Shown here piece by piece: positions 34,864 to 44,276 of a stretch of DNA of 64,000 bases. The position numbers and the translations under genes were made by a program. Under the pieces are notes generated by a model that saw nothing but the letters and a program-made list of their open reading frames with translations, had not been told where the DNA came from and searched no databases. The stretch comes from Bradyrhizobium sp. MOS003 (lineage in GTDB: Bacteria > Pseudomonadota > Alphaproteobacteria > Rhizobiales > Xanthobacteraceae), in NCBI RefSeq assembly GCF_003020125.1, contig NZ_PYFW01000009.1, positions 149,201 through 213,200 of the forward strand, given 5' to 3'. Every line of letters begins with the position of its first letter. The stretch's first letter is position 1.

Positions 34864-37272
34864 TTACGTGTTCAGGAACAGCCGCATCCATGTGCTGATC
34901 CCCGGCCGTACCGGTTCAAAATAGGTCATAAGGTCGCCTGCCGGCAGCGGAATCGCGGTACTGCTCCGCACGTCAAATGGCGCTCTCCGAAGCAAGCCTC
35001 CATTATCCGCCGGGTCGTAAGGCCCTTTGGCTGCACCCGCAGGCAGATTGATGTGGTGAAGGCCGTATGTATGGCCAAGCTCATGCGCTCCTACAAACGG
35101 GACGTCGCCCATCGCGAGCGCGGCAATACTTGGCACTCCTGCTATCCCTTGATGGGCAAGCGGCTTGCCTAAAAAGCGTTCGCTCTGCGGGATAATGCCC
35201 AGCCACCGCACGTCGCTTGCCTCGTCAGCATCGTCCCACGCATCCTCCAAGTCGTCAGCCAAGTCGTTCCAGGCGTCGTCGGTCGATAGGTCATAAGTGT
35301 GTGAAAACCAGCGAATCGAAGCAATGCCTATGTCTGTCAACGGCGTGGGCAAATAATCTAGCGCCCTGCGCAAATAGTCGAGCATAAACTCGTCGGTTCC
35401 ATACAGGCCCATGTAGACGGCGCGAACACGCAATGGAGCGTGCGCTACCCAGGTCCACGTAGACGTTTGCCCCAACGTGATTTTGCCGCTCGGGTCATCG
35501 CATACAATCTGCATGGTAAGTGTGTGCGAACCGGGCGTCAGCCAAGCTGCGGGGACGGTGAAATTCAGAGTGTCGTTCGTGAACGATGGATCAGAAAGTC
35601 CGCGGATACTCGCAAACCCGCGATCAGGCGGAATCATCACCCGCACGTTGGTGGGCCGCAGTCGCCGGCCGTCCACCAGTAAGCTTCCTGTGATCTTGTC
35701 CAGCTTGTTCGAAAACCAGCCACCGCGATCGCAGTTCATATGAATCCGTACTGCCGTGTCCTTGTTCGCGATCGTCGGCATCCCCCGTCCCGCCAGAACG
35801 GCACCCAAATCTTCTTGTACACCCTGCGTCACTTCAACATATTGAATGGTCAGCTTCGGTGGCACGCTGATCCATACCGGAACGTTCAGTGGCGCAGTAG
35901 CTCCGCAGGAGCTTAACGTAGTGAATACCAGCGAAGCACTCCTTGGCTCTCTCGGCTCCGGATCGGGAATCGTCAGCACTACCGCGCCGAAGCCGCCCGG
36001 CAAATCCGTCCGCTCCCACACGATTTCACCTCTGTCGATCAGCTGGATCTTGATCCTCGTCGTTGGCCCGCCACTCGACCGCCAACTCAGCGCGACCGAG
36101 TTTCCTGGGGCCAAATTAGTGGACTTGGTATCGGTGAGATCGATCGCAACACCCGCCACCTTGACCTCATATACGTTTGCCAAGCCGCCGCGAAAGAAGG
36201 CGCTGTTCCCCAGTCGGTAAACATCGATGATTGCACACAGGTCTACGTGATGCGTAAACGCATTCAGATGCAATTCACCCGCCGTCGCCCACACCGGTAC
36301 AACGACTTCGATCTTGGTGTCGGTCCAAGTCTTGGCTTTCACGCCCACCAGCACGCCCGGATCGCCGTCCGCTAAATGAAAGGCTGGATCCTTTATGCCC
36401 GGCGACGGAAAATAAACCCGGCCATTCGGTCCAAAACTCTTCCCAAGTATGGTCAGCATCTCACCAGCGCAGCCTTGGTCGTTCACCAGTGAGCCAATTG
36501 TGTACCGTGGGCCGAACCGGTCGATCTCCGACATCGCCTTCCGCGACCCGCCCATGCAAGGCCAGCCCCAGTCCCATCTGTCAATTCCCGGCTTTACGAT
36601 CTCATCGCGCCAACTGGCAATATCGAACGGAATTCGATCCCGATCGAGCGTCGGCTTGGTCACGACTGGATCGCGCATCACGCTTGGATTCATGGACCGC
36701 GTTTCTTCCCGCCAGCGGGACGACTCGTGCGCCGTCACAAAAGTCTCCAATGCCTGCCGATCGCCTTGGCGACTCCTCTCAGCCCCCGCGGCCGCGACAT
36801 CCAAATAAAAGAACGGCTGCAGCAACCGCGACACCGCTTCCAACATCTCTTCCGATTCCGATGGTTGGTGAGCCGCTCGAACAATTCCGGAAATCAAACG
36901 AAGCAGCGCGTCGCCATCTAAGGACCGCGGCGCACAATGCCATGCCTCACCGGCTACCTCGTTTAGGATTGAACGCGGGATCACGCGACGAACTTCGATC
37001 GGCTCGCGCAGCAGCAGCCAAAGCCGTGTCGAGCCGTGTTGTTCGCCCGCTAACACCGCATCAGCTTCCTTCGCGCACCGATCCAGAAACTCAGCATTGC
37101 GCTTCGCCTCCGCAAGGAGCGTCTCACTCACTCCTCGCGCTCCCGCAAGTTCCAACACCTCGTGGATGCGTTGGATCTCGGCTAGATCCACCAATGGCCG
37201 TCTTTCAACCTTCGGCGGCTGATCGCCCTCTCCCGGCAGCTGCACCTGTGGAAATTTCTCGGAACGCTTCAT
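34864..37272 (-). CDS. Large zinc metallopeptidase with IPT/TIG-like domain
   Basis: The 802-residue protein has a C-terminal zincin site, VGAHELGHTYGLHH (HExxHxxGxxH, about residue 735), with a likely Met-turn LMTYFEP about 40 residues later, as in metzincins. The N-terminal ~260 residues are helical. An IPT/TIG-like domain follows (GEMLTILGKSFGPNGRVYFP, about 285-365), then at least two further beta domains (about 375-620). No signal peptide was seen; the protein starts MKRSEKFPQVQLPGEGDQ. It is intact, and the next gene follows after 12 bases. Similar architecture is rare in rhizobia, so acquisition from another phylum is possible. The substrate is unknown. Confidence 0.82.
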   Translation of the reverse strand: MKRSEKFPQVQLPGEGDQPPKVERRPLVDLAEIQRIHEVLELAGARGVSETLLAEAKRNAEFLDRCAKEADAVLAGEQHGSTRLWLLLREPIEVRRVIPRSILNEVAGEAWHCAPRSLDGDALLRLISGIVRAAHQPSESEEMLEAVSRLLQPFFYLDVAAAGAERSRQGDRQALETFVTAHESSRWREETRSMNPSVMRDPVVTKPTLDRDRIPFDIASWRDEIVKPGIDRWDWGWPCMGGSRKAMSEIDRFGPRYTIGSLVNDQGCAGEMLTILGKSFGPNGRVYFPSPGIKDPAFHLADGDPGVLVGVKAKTWTDTKIEVVVPVWATAGELHLNAFTHHVDLCAIIDVYRLGNSAFFRGGLANVYEVKVAGVAIDLTDTKSTNLAPGNSVALSWRSSGGPTTRIKIQLIDRGEIVWERTDLPGGFGAVVLTIPDPEPREPRSASLVFTTLSSCGATAPLNVPVWISVPPKLTIQYVEVTQGVQEDLGAVLAGRGMPTIANKDTAVRIHMNCDRGGWFSNKLDKITGSLLVDGRRLRPTNVRVMIPPDRGFASIRGLSDPSFTNDTLNFTVPAAWLTPGSHTLTMQIVCDDPSGKITLGQTSTWTWVAHAPLRVRAVYMGLYGTDEFMLDYLRRALDYLPTPLTDIGIASIRWFSHTYDLSTDDAWNDLADDLEDAWDDADEASDVRWLGIIPQSERFLGKPLAHQGIAGVPSIAALAMGDVPFVGAHELGHTYGLHHINLPAGAAKGPYDPADNGGLLRRAPFDVRSSTAIPLPAGDLMTYFEPVRPGISTWMRLFLNT

Positions 37273-37737
37273 TGGGAGTCGTCCTCGTAGTTAGCCGACA
37301 TTCACCAGGTAGCTACACGTAAGAAACTTTAGGTTGGAAAAGAATGCGTGCCGACGGCACCAGGCTGCCAATTTATGGAAGCGGCAACTTCGGTAGACCG
37401 GCATTTTGGGCAGCTCACAGGCAAGCAACGCGCATGACCGTGGGCGGACGCTACGCCGATTTTGTCCTAGTGTCTTTAGGGATGAATGTCGGTTGTGGGT
37501 CAAAACGCGAAAAACTCAACCTGAGCAGATCTGTTGCGCCGTCCTCAGGAAGCGGACCCCAACAACTTGCGCCGCTACTTCGCTGATGGGCCATTACCGG
37601 TCTCATGCGACGCAGCAAAAAAATGGCAGCCTGGAGTCGATGCGACGACAAATCGAAAAACCCATTCGTGCCTCCGCACGCAATTCTCTGACCATTGAGT
37701 CTTCATGCAGGGCGTGCTGGCATAAAAACGCTTTTTA
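37273..37737. other. 465 bp spacer
   Basis: No gene was recognised. It separates the metallopeptidase start from the 3' end of the acyltransferase pseudogene, so the peptidase promoter should be within the first part. Confidence 0.3.
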
Positions 37738-38623
37738 TCAGGCGTTTTTGCCTCTGGCCCAAAGCTGAGCTGGTCGCTCGATATAGGCGCGCGAGAATTG
37801 CGCGAGCATGATCGCCACGGCGATTGCAAGAAGTGAGTGCCCCGCGATCATGAACACTGCATCGTGCAGAAGATAAAGCGAGTAAGAACATGCCCCGAGC
37901 CATACCAGTGCTCGGTTGGTAAGTGCGAGTCGTGTTGTTGCGAGATAGACAGCTCCGATAAATGCGGCGTTGACGCAAAAATATATCGTCGGCGTGATCG
38001 TCGCCCAATCTGGCCTTCCAAATGACGAATAAAGGCCTGCGGCCAGTAATGCGATCCATGTTGCTTGATTTTTTCGCCCTGAGTGTAACCGGTAGAGCAT
38101 CATACCGGCGATGAAGAGGTTTCCAAACAGCGGCATGAGCAGCAACTGGAACAGCCAGAAATGGCCGTGGTTGGTGAGGATCATTGCTACCCGCAAACCC
38201 GTCATCGCCACGATCCACGCCAATGCAAAGCGATCAGCGTAACGAATGCCGCCTAACGCGAACAGTGATCCCATCACTATGTAGAACCATAGCTCGTAGG
38301 CCAGCGTCCAAATCCCTGCAACATGGTGGTGTTGACGAGAACGTTTTCAACCGACGTGCGGCCAGTTGTCATCAGAAAGCCACCAGCCACAAGGACGGAC
38401 AGCCAATACGCAGGATAAAGCCGCGCCGCACGATGCAAAGCGAACTCGGCCAGCGAGTTGGCCTTCTCTAAAGACATTAGGATCACGAACCCGCTGATGA
38501 CGAAGAAGAGTTCGACGCCTAAGAGGCCATAGTAGAAATTGTTTTGGTCATAGTGGTACGCGACGACCCCAACGCCGCGACGCCGCGCAATCCGTCCAGC
38601 CCTTGGAGCCGCCGGTTATCCAT
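37738..38623 (-). pseudogene. Acyltransferase-3 (OafA/NolL-type), frameshifted
   Basis: Starting at ATG 38623, the first piece reads MDNRRLQGLDGLRGVAALG, the classic N-terminus. A shift near 38560 leads to VVAYHYDQNNFYYG, then GVELFFVISGFVILMSLEKA and HRAARLYPAYWLSV. A second shift near 38310 leads to GIWTLAYELWFYIV and then about 170 residues with multiple TM segments ending near ACSYSLYLLHDAVFMIA. All family blocks are present in order, so two indels inactivate an otherwise complete ~295-residue membrane O-acyltransferase. It could formerly have modified a surface sugar or Nod-like molecule. Confidence 0.82.
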
Positions 38624-38963
38624 CAAAAATTAGCCTGCGGGCAATTCGTTCGCAGGTCGAGATTGCGTGATGAACTCGCGCCGTCGCATGCCTGCTCCAA
38701 AGCTCAGGAGACCGTGTTGCACCGGATCGAGAGTACTTTGGTAGGGGTTAAAATCGGCATCGAGATCATAGCCGCCCTGCAACGCCCTATGTCGTTGTGG
38801 GTCAACAGCGCCGTTTTGATGGGTGCTGTCACTTCCGGTCCGCCCCGATTAACAGACCATATCGAGCCAAACCGCACTTCGCAGTTGGGCCAACAGCCGA
38901 CCTCGGCCCAGAGGACGGTGAGGTCCGCAAGCCAGAGTTGAACTCGCGCAACTCGATACTGGT

Positions 38964-39731
38964 TTACTCAATCACCCGATCCGCCTGGGCAAGGAATGAT
39001 AGTGACAGTGCGAGGCCCAGCTCCTTTGCTGTCGTTACATTGATCGCCACTCGTACTTGGTTGGCTGTAGATTGGAATATCAGCAGGCTTCTTGCCTCGC
39101 AAAATGTCAGCGGCTTGCGACGCAATAAGTCGAAACATGTCGGTCAGATCGACGGAATAGGACATCAGTCCGCCGGCCTGCACGAAATCTCGGAACGCAT
39201 AGCCTGCAGGAAGGTGCTCTGCCGCCAGCAACTCCACCAAGATTTGACGCAAGGCGAGATGCTCACCCTCATCGGAGACCATGACTGCAGTCGGTTCGCT
39301 ACTCTGTATCGCTTGGAAGCAGCGTTGATAGGCTTCTTGTGAGACGACCCGACCTAGCGGAGTTCAACCATCGGCATGCGAACCTGTTGTGCCGCCAGCC
39401 GCACGGCTACACCGGCGGCCCGCTCCCAGTACGCCGCAGACGCGAGATGATAGAGTTGCAGGTTGGGTATCATCTCCGCAAGCAGCTGGATACGTTTGCC
39501 GTGAAGCTGCAACCCAGCATCGATGCTTGCGCCCGTGACATTTCCACCGGGGCGCGCAATTGTTGACACGATCCCCATTGCAACCGGATCGCCAAACAGC
39601 GCGACTAAGCGCCAACCGGATCCAGCGGCTCGCATTTGCCAGCGTGGTGGCTGCGGTTCTTCACTCTCATCTAGAACTTCTGCCGCCTGCGGCAGGGCAG
39701 TACGACCAATGGTAGGCGCACTAGAACGCAA
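38964..39731 (-). pseudogene. ABC transporter substrate-binding protein remnant
   Basis: The segment carries the middle and end of the COG2984-type binding protein common in Bradyrhizobium. One frame gives LVALFGDPVAMGIVSTIARP, GGNVTGASIDAGLQLHGKRI and QLLAEMIPNLQLYH. After a stop at 39354 it resumes with LPAGYAFRDFVQAGGLMSYS, ILRGKKPADIPIYSQPT, then in a shifted frame AINVTTAKELGL and FLAQADRVIE before TAA 38966-38964. The signal peptide and first lobe are missing. At least two disruptions are present. Confidence 0.75.
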
Positions 39732-39817
39732 CTTTTCGTGATTGAACCAATTAAAAGGATTTAATTTATTTAATCTTAACCTAATTCAACAGTTGCACTA
39801 GCCCGAGGGGATACCCG

Positions 39818-40240
39818 ATGCCCACAACAGAAGAAGACGAAGACCGCCGGGAGTTCTTGAAGATGTGTGGCAGGTTTGCTGCCCTAACCCCGCCATCGAT
39901 GACTCTACTCCTGTCGACGTCGTTGACGTCAACAGCCATCGCACGTTCCGGCGCCCATGACGGAGCAGGATATAGCAGCGGCGGCAGCAGTCATTCAGTC
40001 TTCGACAATGATCCACACAGCGCGACCGAGGATCACTCGACCAAGGAGCATTCATCAGCCGGCGGCGGTGGTGGGGGCTCTGGCGGAGGTGGCGGCGAGA
40101 ACTCGGGTGGCGCAAAGGGGTCCAAGGTCGCGCATTCCGGAGAGGAAGGCTCCCGATCTGGAGGTGGCGGCGGTAACAAGGGCTCCTCGGGCTTTGGCGG
40201 CCAGGGTGGAGATGACAAGAAGAAGAATGAGCGCGATTGA
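39818..40240 (+). CDS. Tat-signal-like, Gly-rich small protein
   Basis: The 140-residue protein starts at an ATG with GAGGGG 7 bases upstream. Residues 8-40 form a twin-arginine-like signal, DRREFLKMCGRFAALTPPSM then TLLLSTSLTSTAIA, a pattern repeated in many Bradyrhizobium small proteins. The mature part has very low complexity: His/Ser/Asp-rich, then long Gly runs with Ser and Asn, ending KKKNERD. It is possibly a cell-envelope glycine-rich protein. It lies just upstream of a Cys-rich exported protein on the same strand (45 bases apart). Confidence 0.72.
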   Translation: MPTTEEDEDRREFLKMCGRFAALTPPSMTLLLSTSLTSTAIARSGAHDGAGYSSGGSSHSVFDNDPHSATEDHSTKEHSSAGGGGGGSGGGGGENSGGAKGSKVAHSGEEGSRSGGGGGNKGSSGFGGQGGDDKKKNERD

Positions 40241-40285
40241 AAAGGACCAGTCGAGCGCCGCTTAGCTGCTGTCTGTTGGGGGAAC

Positions 40286-40909
40286 ATGCGCCATCTCAAG
40301 GTGACAATCCTGGTTTTGGCATATGCGGTGATATCGCCCGCGTCTGCGCAAACCTGTTGCCCCACCGGCTGCGCGCCAGACGCCAATCGGTGCGTGAGCA
40401 GCGGTCCGCTGTGGACCAGATGCCTTCCTATCGCCTGCGCCGAAGATTCTCGAGGGCCGTCACGTGGGTCCGCCGTGAGCAAGCACAGAGCCGCCGTGCT
40501 CGCCCGCGGGCCAGCGCGTACCTACGTGGTCCCAGCTCAGATTCCCCCAGAGTGCCCATTGGTGAAACCGACCAAGGTGCAGGTCGTCGACGCGACCGCT
40601 CAATGCATGAACGTGTTGACTCGAAATGCGCAGTTGCGGGATTGCTTTTTTGAGGACGACGCCGGGAGGGTCGAAGACGAAAGAACCGGCCTGAACTGCC
40701 CCGATCGCCAAGCTGCGCTGGCGAGGCAGTGTCTAAAGCGCTGCGTCAACTATGCATCCGATACGACACATCTGGTTTGCGCCGGCAGCTATCCAAACAC
40801 CGTCTGGCGTGCGTCTTTTGGAGCTATCTCGGGCTACGCTCTCGGTTCCGAGCATGTCGATCTTTGCGGCCCTCGGCTAAGAACGCTGCGGCAAGCTCCA
40901 ACGCGCTGA
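40286..40909 (+). CDS. Exported cysteine-rich protein
   Basis: The 207-residue protein starts at an ATG with GGGGGAAC before it. It has a signal peptide (LKVTILVLAYAVISPASA) with cleavage expected before QTCCPTGC. The mature part has about 12 cysteines arranged in pairs (CCPTGCAPDANRC, CLPIAC, CFFEDD, CLKRC, CAGSYPN, DLCG), suggesting disulfides. No family was recognised. It probably forms a transcriptional pair with the Gly-rich protein at 39818. No mutations disrupt the frame. Confidence 0.7.
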   Translation: MRHLKVTILVLAYAVISPASAQTCCPTGCAPDANRCVSSGPLWTRCLPIACAEDSRGPSRGSAVSKHRAAVLARGPARTYVVPAQIPPECPLVKPTKVQVVDATAQCMNVLTRNAQLRDCFFEDDAGRVEDERTGLNCPDRQAALARQCLKRCVNYASDTTHLVCAGSYPNTVWRASFGAISGYALGSEHVDLCGPRLRTLRQAPTR

Positions 40910-41198
40910 AATGTGCTGGACTGAGCCCTTAGCTGCCATCAGGGGGGAGACAAGGGGCCGCCAACTGGCCCTCGATCGAGATGAACAAGGGCTCTCTTTG
41001 TGCGTCCTGCCGTGAGCTAGATGGCGAGCGAGGCTAGGCGTGACGAGCCGTCTGCAAACCGTGTCCAATGTGAAGGACACAAGCCACCCCCCCGGCAGAC
41101 AATACGGCTGATTTCGCGAAATCACTGGAGAATTTGGGGCGTTGTACCTACCCAATCCATGATAGCGGGCGATTCTCCCCCCGATAAGGCGGCAGGAA
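40910..41198. other. 289 bp spacer
   Basis: No gene was recognised between the Cys-rich protein and the convergent integrase pseudogene. Confidence 0.3.
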
Positions 41199-43171
41199 TT
41201 AAGTAACTCCAACGGTCGACCTAGGCTCGGGTTTTGCACGAGACGGCCGCGAGAAGGGCGCGACCTCCTTGTTCTCGACCCAAGGGATAAGGTTGATAGC
41301 GCGCGGCACGAGATGGCCGGTGATCACTTCGATCTTCATGATGAATTCGAACAACGTGTCGAGTTCGTGCGGTTCGCAGTAGCGCTCGCGGGTTTCGCTG
41401 TCGCCGGAGTGGCCGAGGAGATCCGCTCGGTCCTCCTTCGAGAGCAACTTCTTTTTCAATTGCGCGCCGAAAAGGTGACGCACGGCATGGGCGCCCAGCC
41501 CTTCCTCGGTGATTTTGGCGGCGGTGAGGATCGGCTTGAACAGCTTGTAGAAGCGGTTGCCCAACGGCGAACGGCTGCTCGGAGAGTAGAGGTCGGGGAA
41601 GAGCAGCTTGTAGCCGAGCGCCTTTATCTTGCCGACGTAGTCGAGGAAGCCCAACCTGATCAGCTCGGGGTGGAGCGGGATGTTGCGCTTGGATTGCGCG
41701 TTCTTGATGCGCCGCTGCTCGTTGGCTGCAATGTGGATGTACGGCCTGCAGCCTTCGCGAGCCCCGCAAAGCTCCTCCCGCCTCGCACCCATATAGTAGA
41801 TGAGGATCGGGACATAATAGGGTGCACAGTGAAAGATCCGCGCGCCGCCCTCATCGCCCCACCTTCCGAGATCGTCCCAGCCGGCGCAGTTAATGAACGG
41901 CGGGGTTTGAAAAATCGCCTTGGCGCTGTCGATGGGCAGCTTCGCCCTTTCGTCGCGGGCACGCATGTTCTTGCTGCGGACTCTTTGCGCGCAATTTCGT
42001 CAGGTTGATTGCCTCCAGGCTCTTTGAACCTCGAGCAATCGCGTAATCGAAGATCTGGCCAATGAAAGTCCAATGCCGATTGAGGGTGTCGCCCCCAATT
42101 GCCGCGCTTGCTCCGTTCTACCGAGCGTCCTTTCTCGCGGAGCTCTTCGATCGTGAGTTTCTCGTCCCGCACCGATTTGCCGTAGTGCTTGTAGATTTCG
42201 AGACGGAGGAAATCGGGGAACTTGCCGACCTCTGCCTGGCCCACAAGATTGAGGTCGTGAATGCGCTGGTCCTGAACCATGAACTTGATGAACAGGTTCG
42301 AGATGCTTTTGGCCTGCCGCTGCGTCTTCTCGTCCCAGTAACCGTCGGCAGCGTTCTGCTGGATCACGCCATCCGCAAATCGCGAAAAGTCGGCCATAGG
42401 GACGAATTGCGGGATCACAGCACCAGACGTCTTCGGTGGATCGTTTGAACGATCCACCGCGGGGCTTGCCACCGCAGTAATCGGCTTCGGTGGATCGTTC
42501 ATCGCACGCAGAAGGCGATTCACCAGTCCCTCGTCTTACCCTCACCCCTTCGTATCGGCGCTCGAACCCTGCCAGAGCAAGCTTCATTCCGCGAAAATAC
42601 GTTCCCTGCGCCACGTCCATGTTCATGGCGGTCGGAACGGCCTATACGCCTTCGATCATATGCCGAAGGACATCGTACTTGGTCGGCACCATGTCGTTGG
42701 CCCGAAGCATGGTCAGGTGACGCTTCACAGCCTCGATGTCGGCCTCCGAGAGACCATCGGCGATCATGCGGTCGCGATCCTCGGGACGCACGGCAGCGCC
42801 GTGTCCTTGGGCATCTAGCAGCGTGTATGTCCACAAGGCCCGCTGGTCGTCCGACGAGCCTGGTCGACGTCAAAGCCGGGCGCGTTCTTGGCCGCGAACG
42901 CCACCCGATCGAGCTTGGCCAACTGCTTCTCGACGACGGCATGAAGCATTGTCTCAATTTGAGACCGCGACAGCGGATCGGCACCATCAGCAAGCATGGC
43001 AACATCATCCAAGAACAGGTTGACCTGGGTAGCCACGCGACAAGCCGCCGCGCGGTTCGTCGTTTTCAGGCTCATAGAAAGATGCGGGCGGCCGAGCACG
43101 CTGGCAAGCGGCCGAGGGGTACGGCGGCGCCAATAGTAGACGGCTTGGCGGCGAAAGATGTGGAAAGCCAT
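41199..43171 (-). pseudogene. Site-specific tyrosine integrase, multiply frameshifted
   Basis: Starting at ATG 43171 the frame reads MAFHIFRRQAVYYWRRRTPR (N-terminal DUF6538-like domain), then continues through ARRALWTYTLLDAQ, DIEAVKRHLTMLRANDMVPT (42836-42642), LALAGFERRYEGVRVRRG, then PMADFSRFADGVIQQNAADG and NLFIKFMVQDQRIHDLN, and finally the catalytic half HCAPYYVPILIYYMGARREE, GAHAVRHLFGAQL, RADLLGHSGDSETRERYCEP. The Arg (GARREE), HxxR (HAVRH) and Tyr (ERYCEP) residues are visible. At least three frame changes disrupt it. The neighbouring relaxase suggests an integrative mobilisable element. Confidence 0.78.
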
Positions 43172-43518
43172 TTTCGAGCGACACCCTGTGCAGCAGTGAT
43201 GTGTCGCAGCGCTGTGCAGCAGCGCCCCAGCCAGGCCGGTTTTCGTCAGCAATATCAGGGGAAGCGGAGCTCCTGGCTGGGGCGGGACGGTACTCAGCCA
43301 GATCTGGACCCATGGCTGTAGCAGCTATACACCTGAAAAGCCTAACGAAATCGGGCAACACCGATGCCGTGTGCAGCACCTCAGTGCAGCATCCCGCAAG
43401 CTCGGCGGACCGGACGCACTGGCAGCTACCCGAGAGCTCACGCGATGCTGGCGGAGATCCCACCCTCGACATCTTCATGATGTCGGAGATCAGCCGCTTC
43501 CCCACGATCCTGCGACGC
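43172..43518. other. Spacer with inverted and short direct repeats
   Basis: The stretch holds a perfect inverted repeat, CCCCAGCCAGG at 43225-43235 and CCTGGCTGGGG at 43272-43282, and four copies of GTGCAGCA at about 43189, 43214, 43371 and 43384. They lie directly upstream of the integrase start, where recombinase or excisionase binding sites are expected. Confidence 0.45.
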
Positions 43519-44142
43519 TTAGGTCCCGGGAGGACGGCGCGGCGGAAAACCGGCGAAGGGCCGCACCGACCCTGAAGCAAGCTGGATTTCGCGAGTAGCT
43601 CCCCCTGCCTGCCCGTCGTCGTCCTCGGCCAGAGGCAGGACGGCCGCCACGTCGGCGGAAACCACGTCTGGAGCGGCGCTCGGTTGCCCCTCAAGGTCCA
43701 GGCCCGCATCATCACCCTTCGACGCGCTCACGCGGTCTCCGAATGCCTTGCGCAGGCTGGCAAGCTGCGCTTCGGTTACCCGGCCGACCCATCCGCCATC
43801 CCGACCGTGCCAGTGAAGCCCCGCCGACACGAGCACCTGGCGGTTCGCCGACGATGCGTTGCGTCCGAACTTCACGAAAACCGTAGTATCGTCTTCGCTG
43901 GCCGGATCTTCCTGAAACAGCCCGTCGCCCAACTTCGACACCCTCGAAACAAGCAGGTGGATCGGCACTTGGCTAAGATCCATGTTTACAACTGTGGTCC
44001 CGATGAGCTCGATGATCTTCGCCTTGTTCGATGCGGCCAAATCCGAAATCTCCTGCCCGATGCGGGCATGATCCCTCTGCAATAGCGCCAACTTGTTGGT
44101 GTTGATCTCGATTTCACGGATGAGCGTAGCAGACTTCTTCAT
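43519..44142 (-). CDS. Hypothetical mobilisation-associated protein
   Basis: The 207-residue protein starts at ATG 44142 behind GGAGGAGAATTCC, which fixes the start over an upstream in-frame codon. The N-terminal ~60 residues are a coiled coil (ATLIREIEINTNKLALLQRD). A compact alpha/beta segment follows (VFVKFGRNASSANRQVLVSA, GLHWHGRDGGWVGRV), then a disordered Asp/Ala/Gly-rich tail. It is divergent from the relaxase gene with 134 bases between starts. The coiled coil and location suggest a relaxosome accessory or repressor role; no domain was recognised. Confidence 0.68.
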   Translation of the reverse strand: MKKSATLIREIEINTNKLALLQRDHARIGQEISDLAASNKAKIIELIGTTVVNMDLSQVPIHLLVSRVSKLGDGLFQEDPASEDDTTVFVKFGRNASSANRQVLVSAGLHWHGRDGGWVGRVTEAQLASLRKAFGDRVSASKGDDAGLDLEGQPSAAPDVVSADVAAVLPLAEDDDGQAGGATREIQLASGSVRPFAGFPPRRPPGT

Positions 44143-44199
44143 GGAATTCTCCTCCATCCATTCTGCTACGAGACCATGGATGCCGGAGAAACGCCAAGG

Positions 44200-44210
44200 C
44201 TAGAATCTAG
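44200..44210. promoter_or_regulatory. Palindrome between divergent mobilisation genes
   Basis: CTAGAATCTAG is a perfect 5+1+5 palindrome placed centrally between the starts at 44142 (minus) and 44277 (plus), with further imperfect symmetry (CCAAGG on the left, TTTGG on the right). It is a candidate operator for divergent control or part of an origin of transfer. Confidence 0.4.
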
Positions 44211-44276
44211 TTTGGCCTGCAGGCTTCCGGATTGCCGACACGCTCAATATAGTAAGTTGGGAGAAAGGACAGCACC

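Noticed and set aside
36489..37322. A 277-codon plus-strand frame
   Set aside because: It is opposite the N-terminal part of the metallopeptidase gene and is Pro/Ser/Arg-rich, as expected for an antisense frame.
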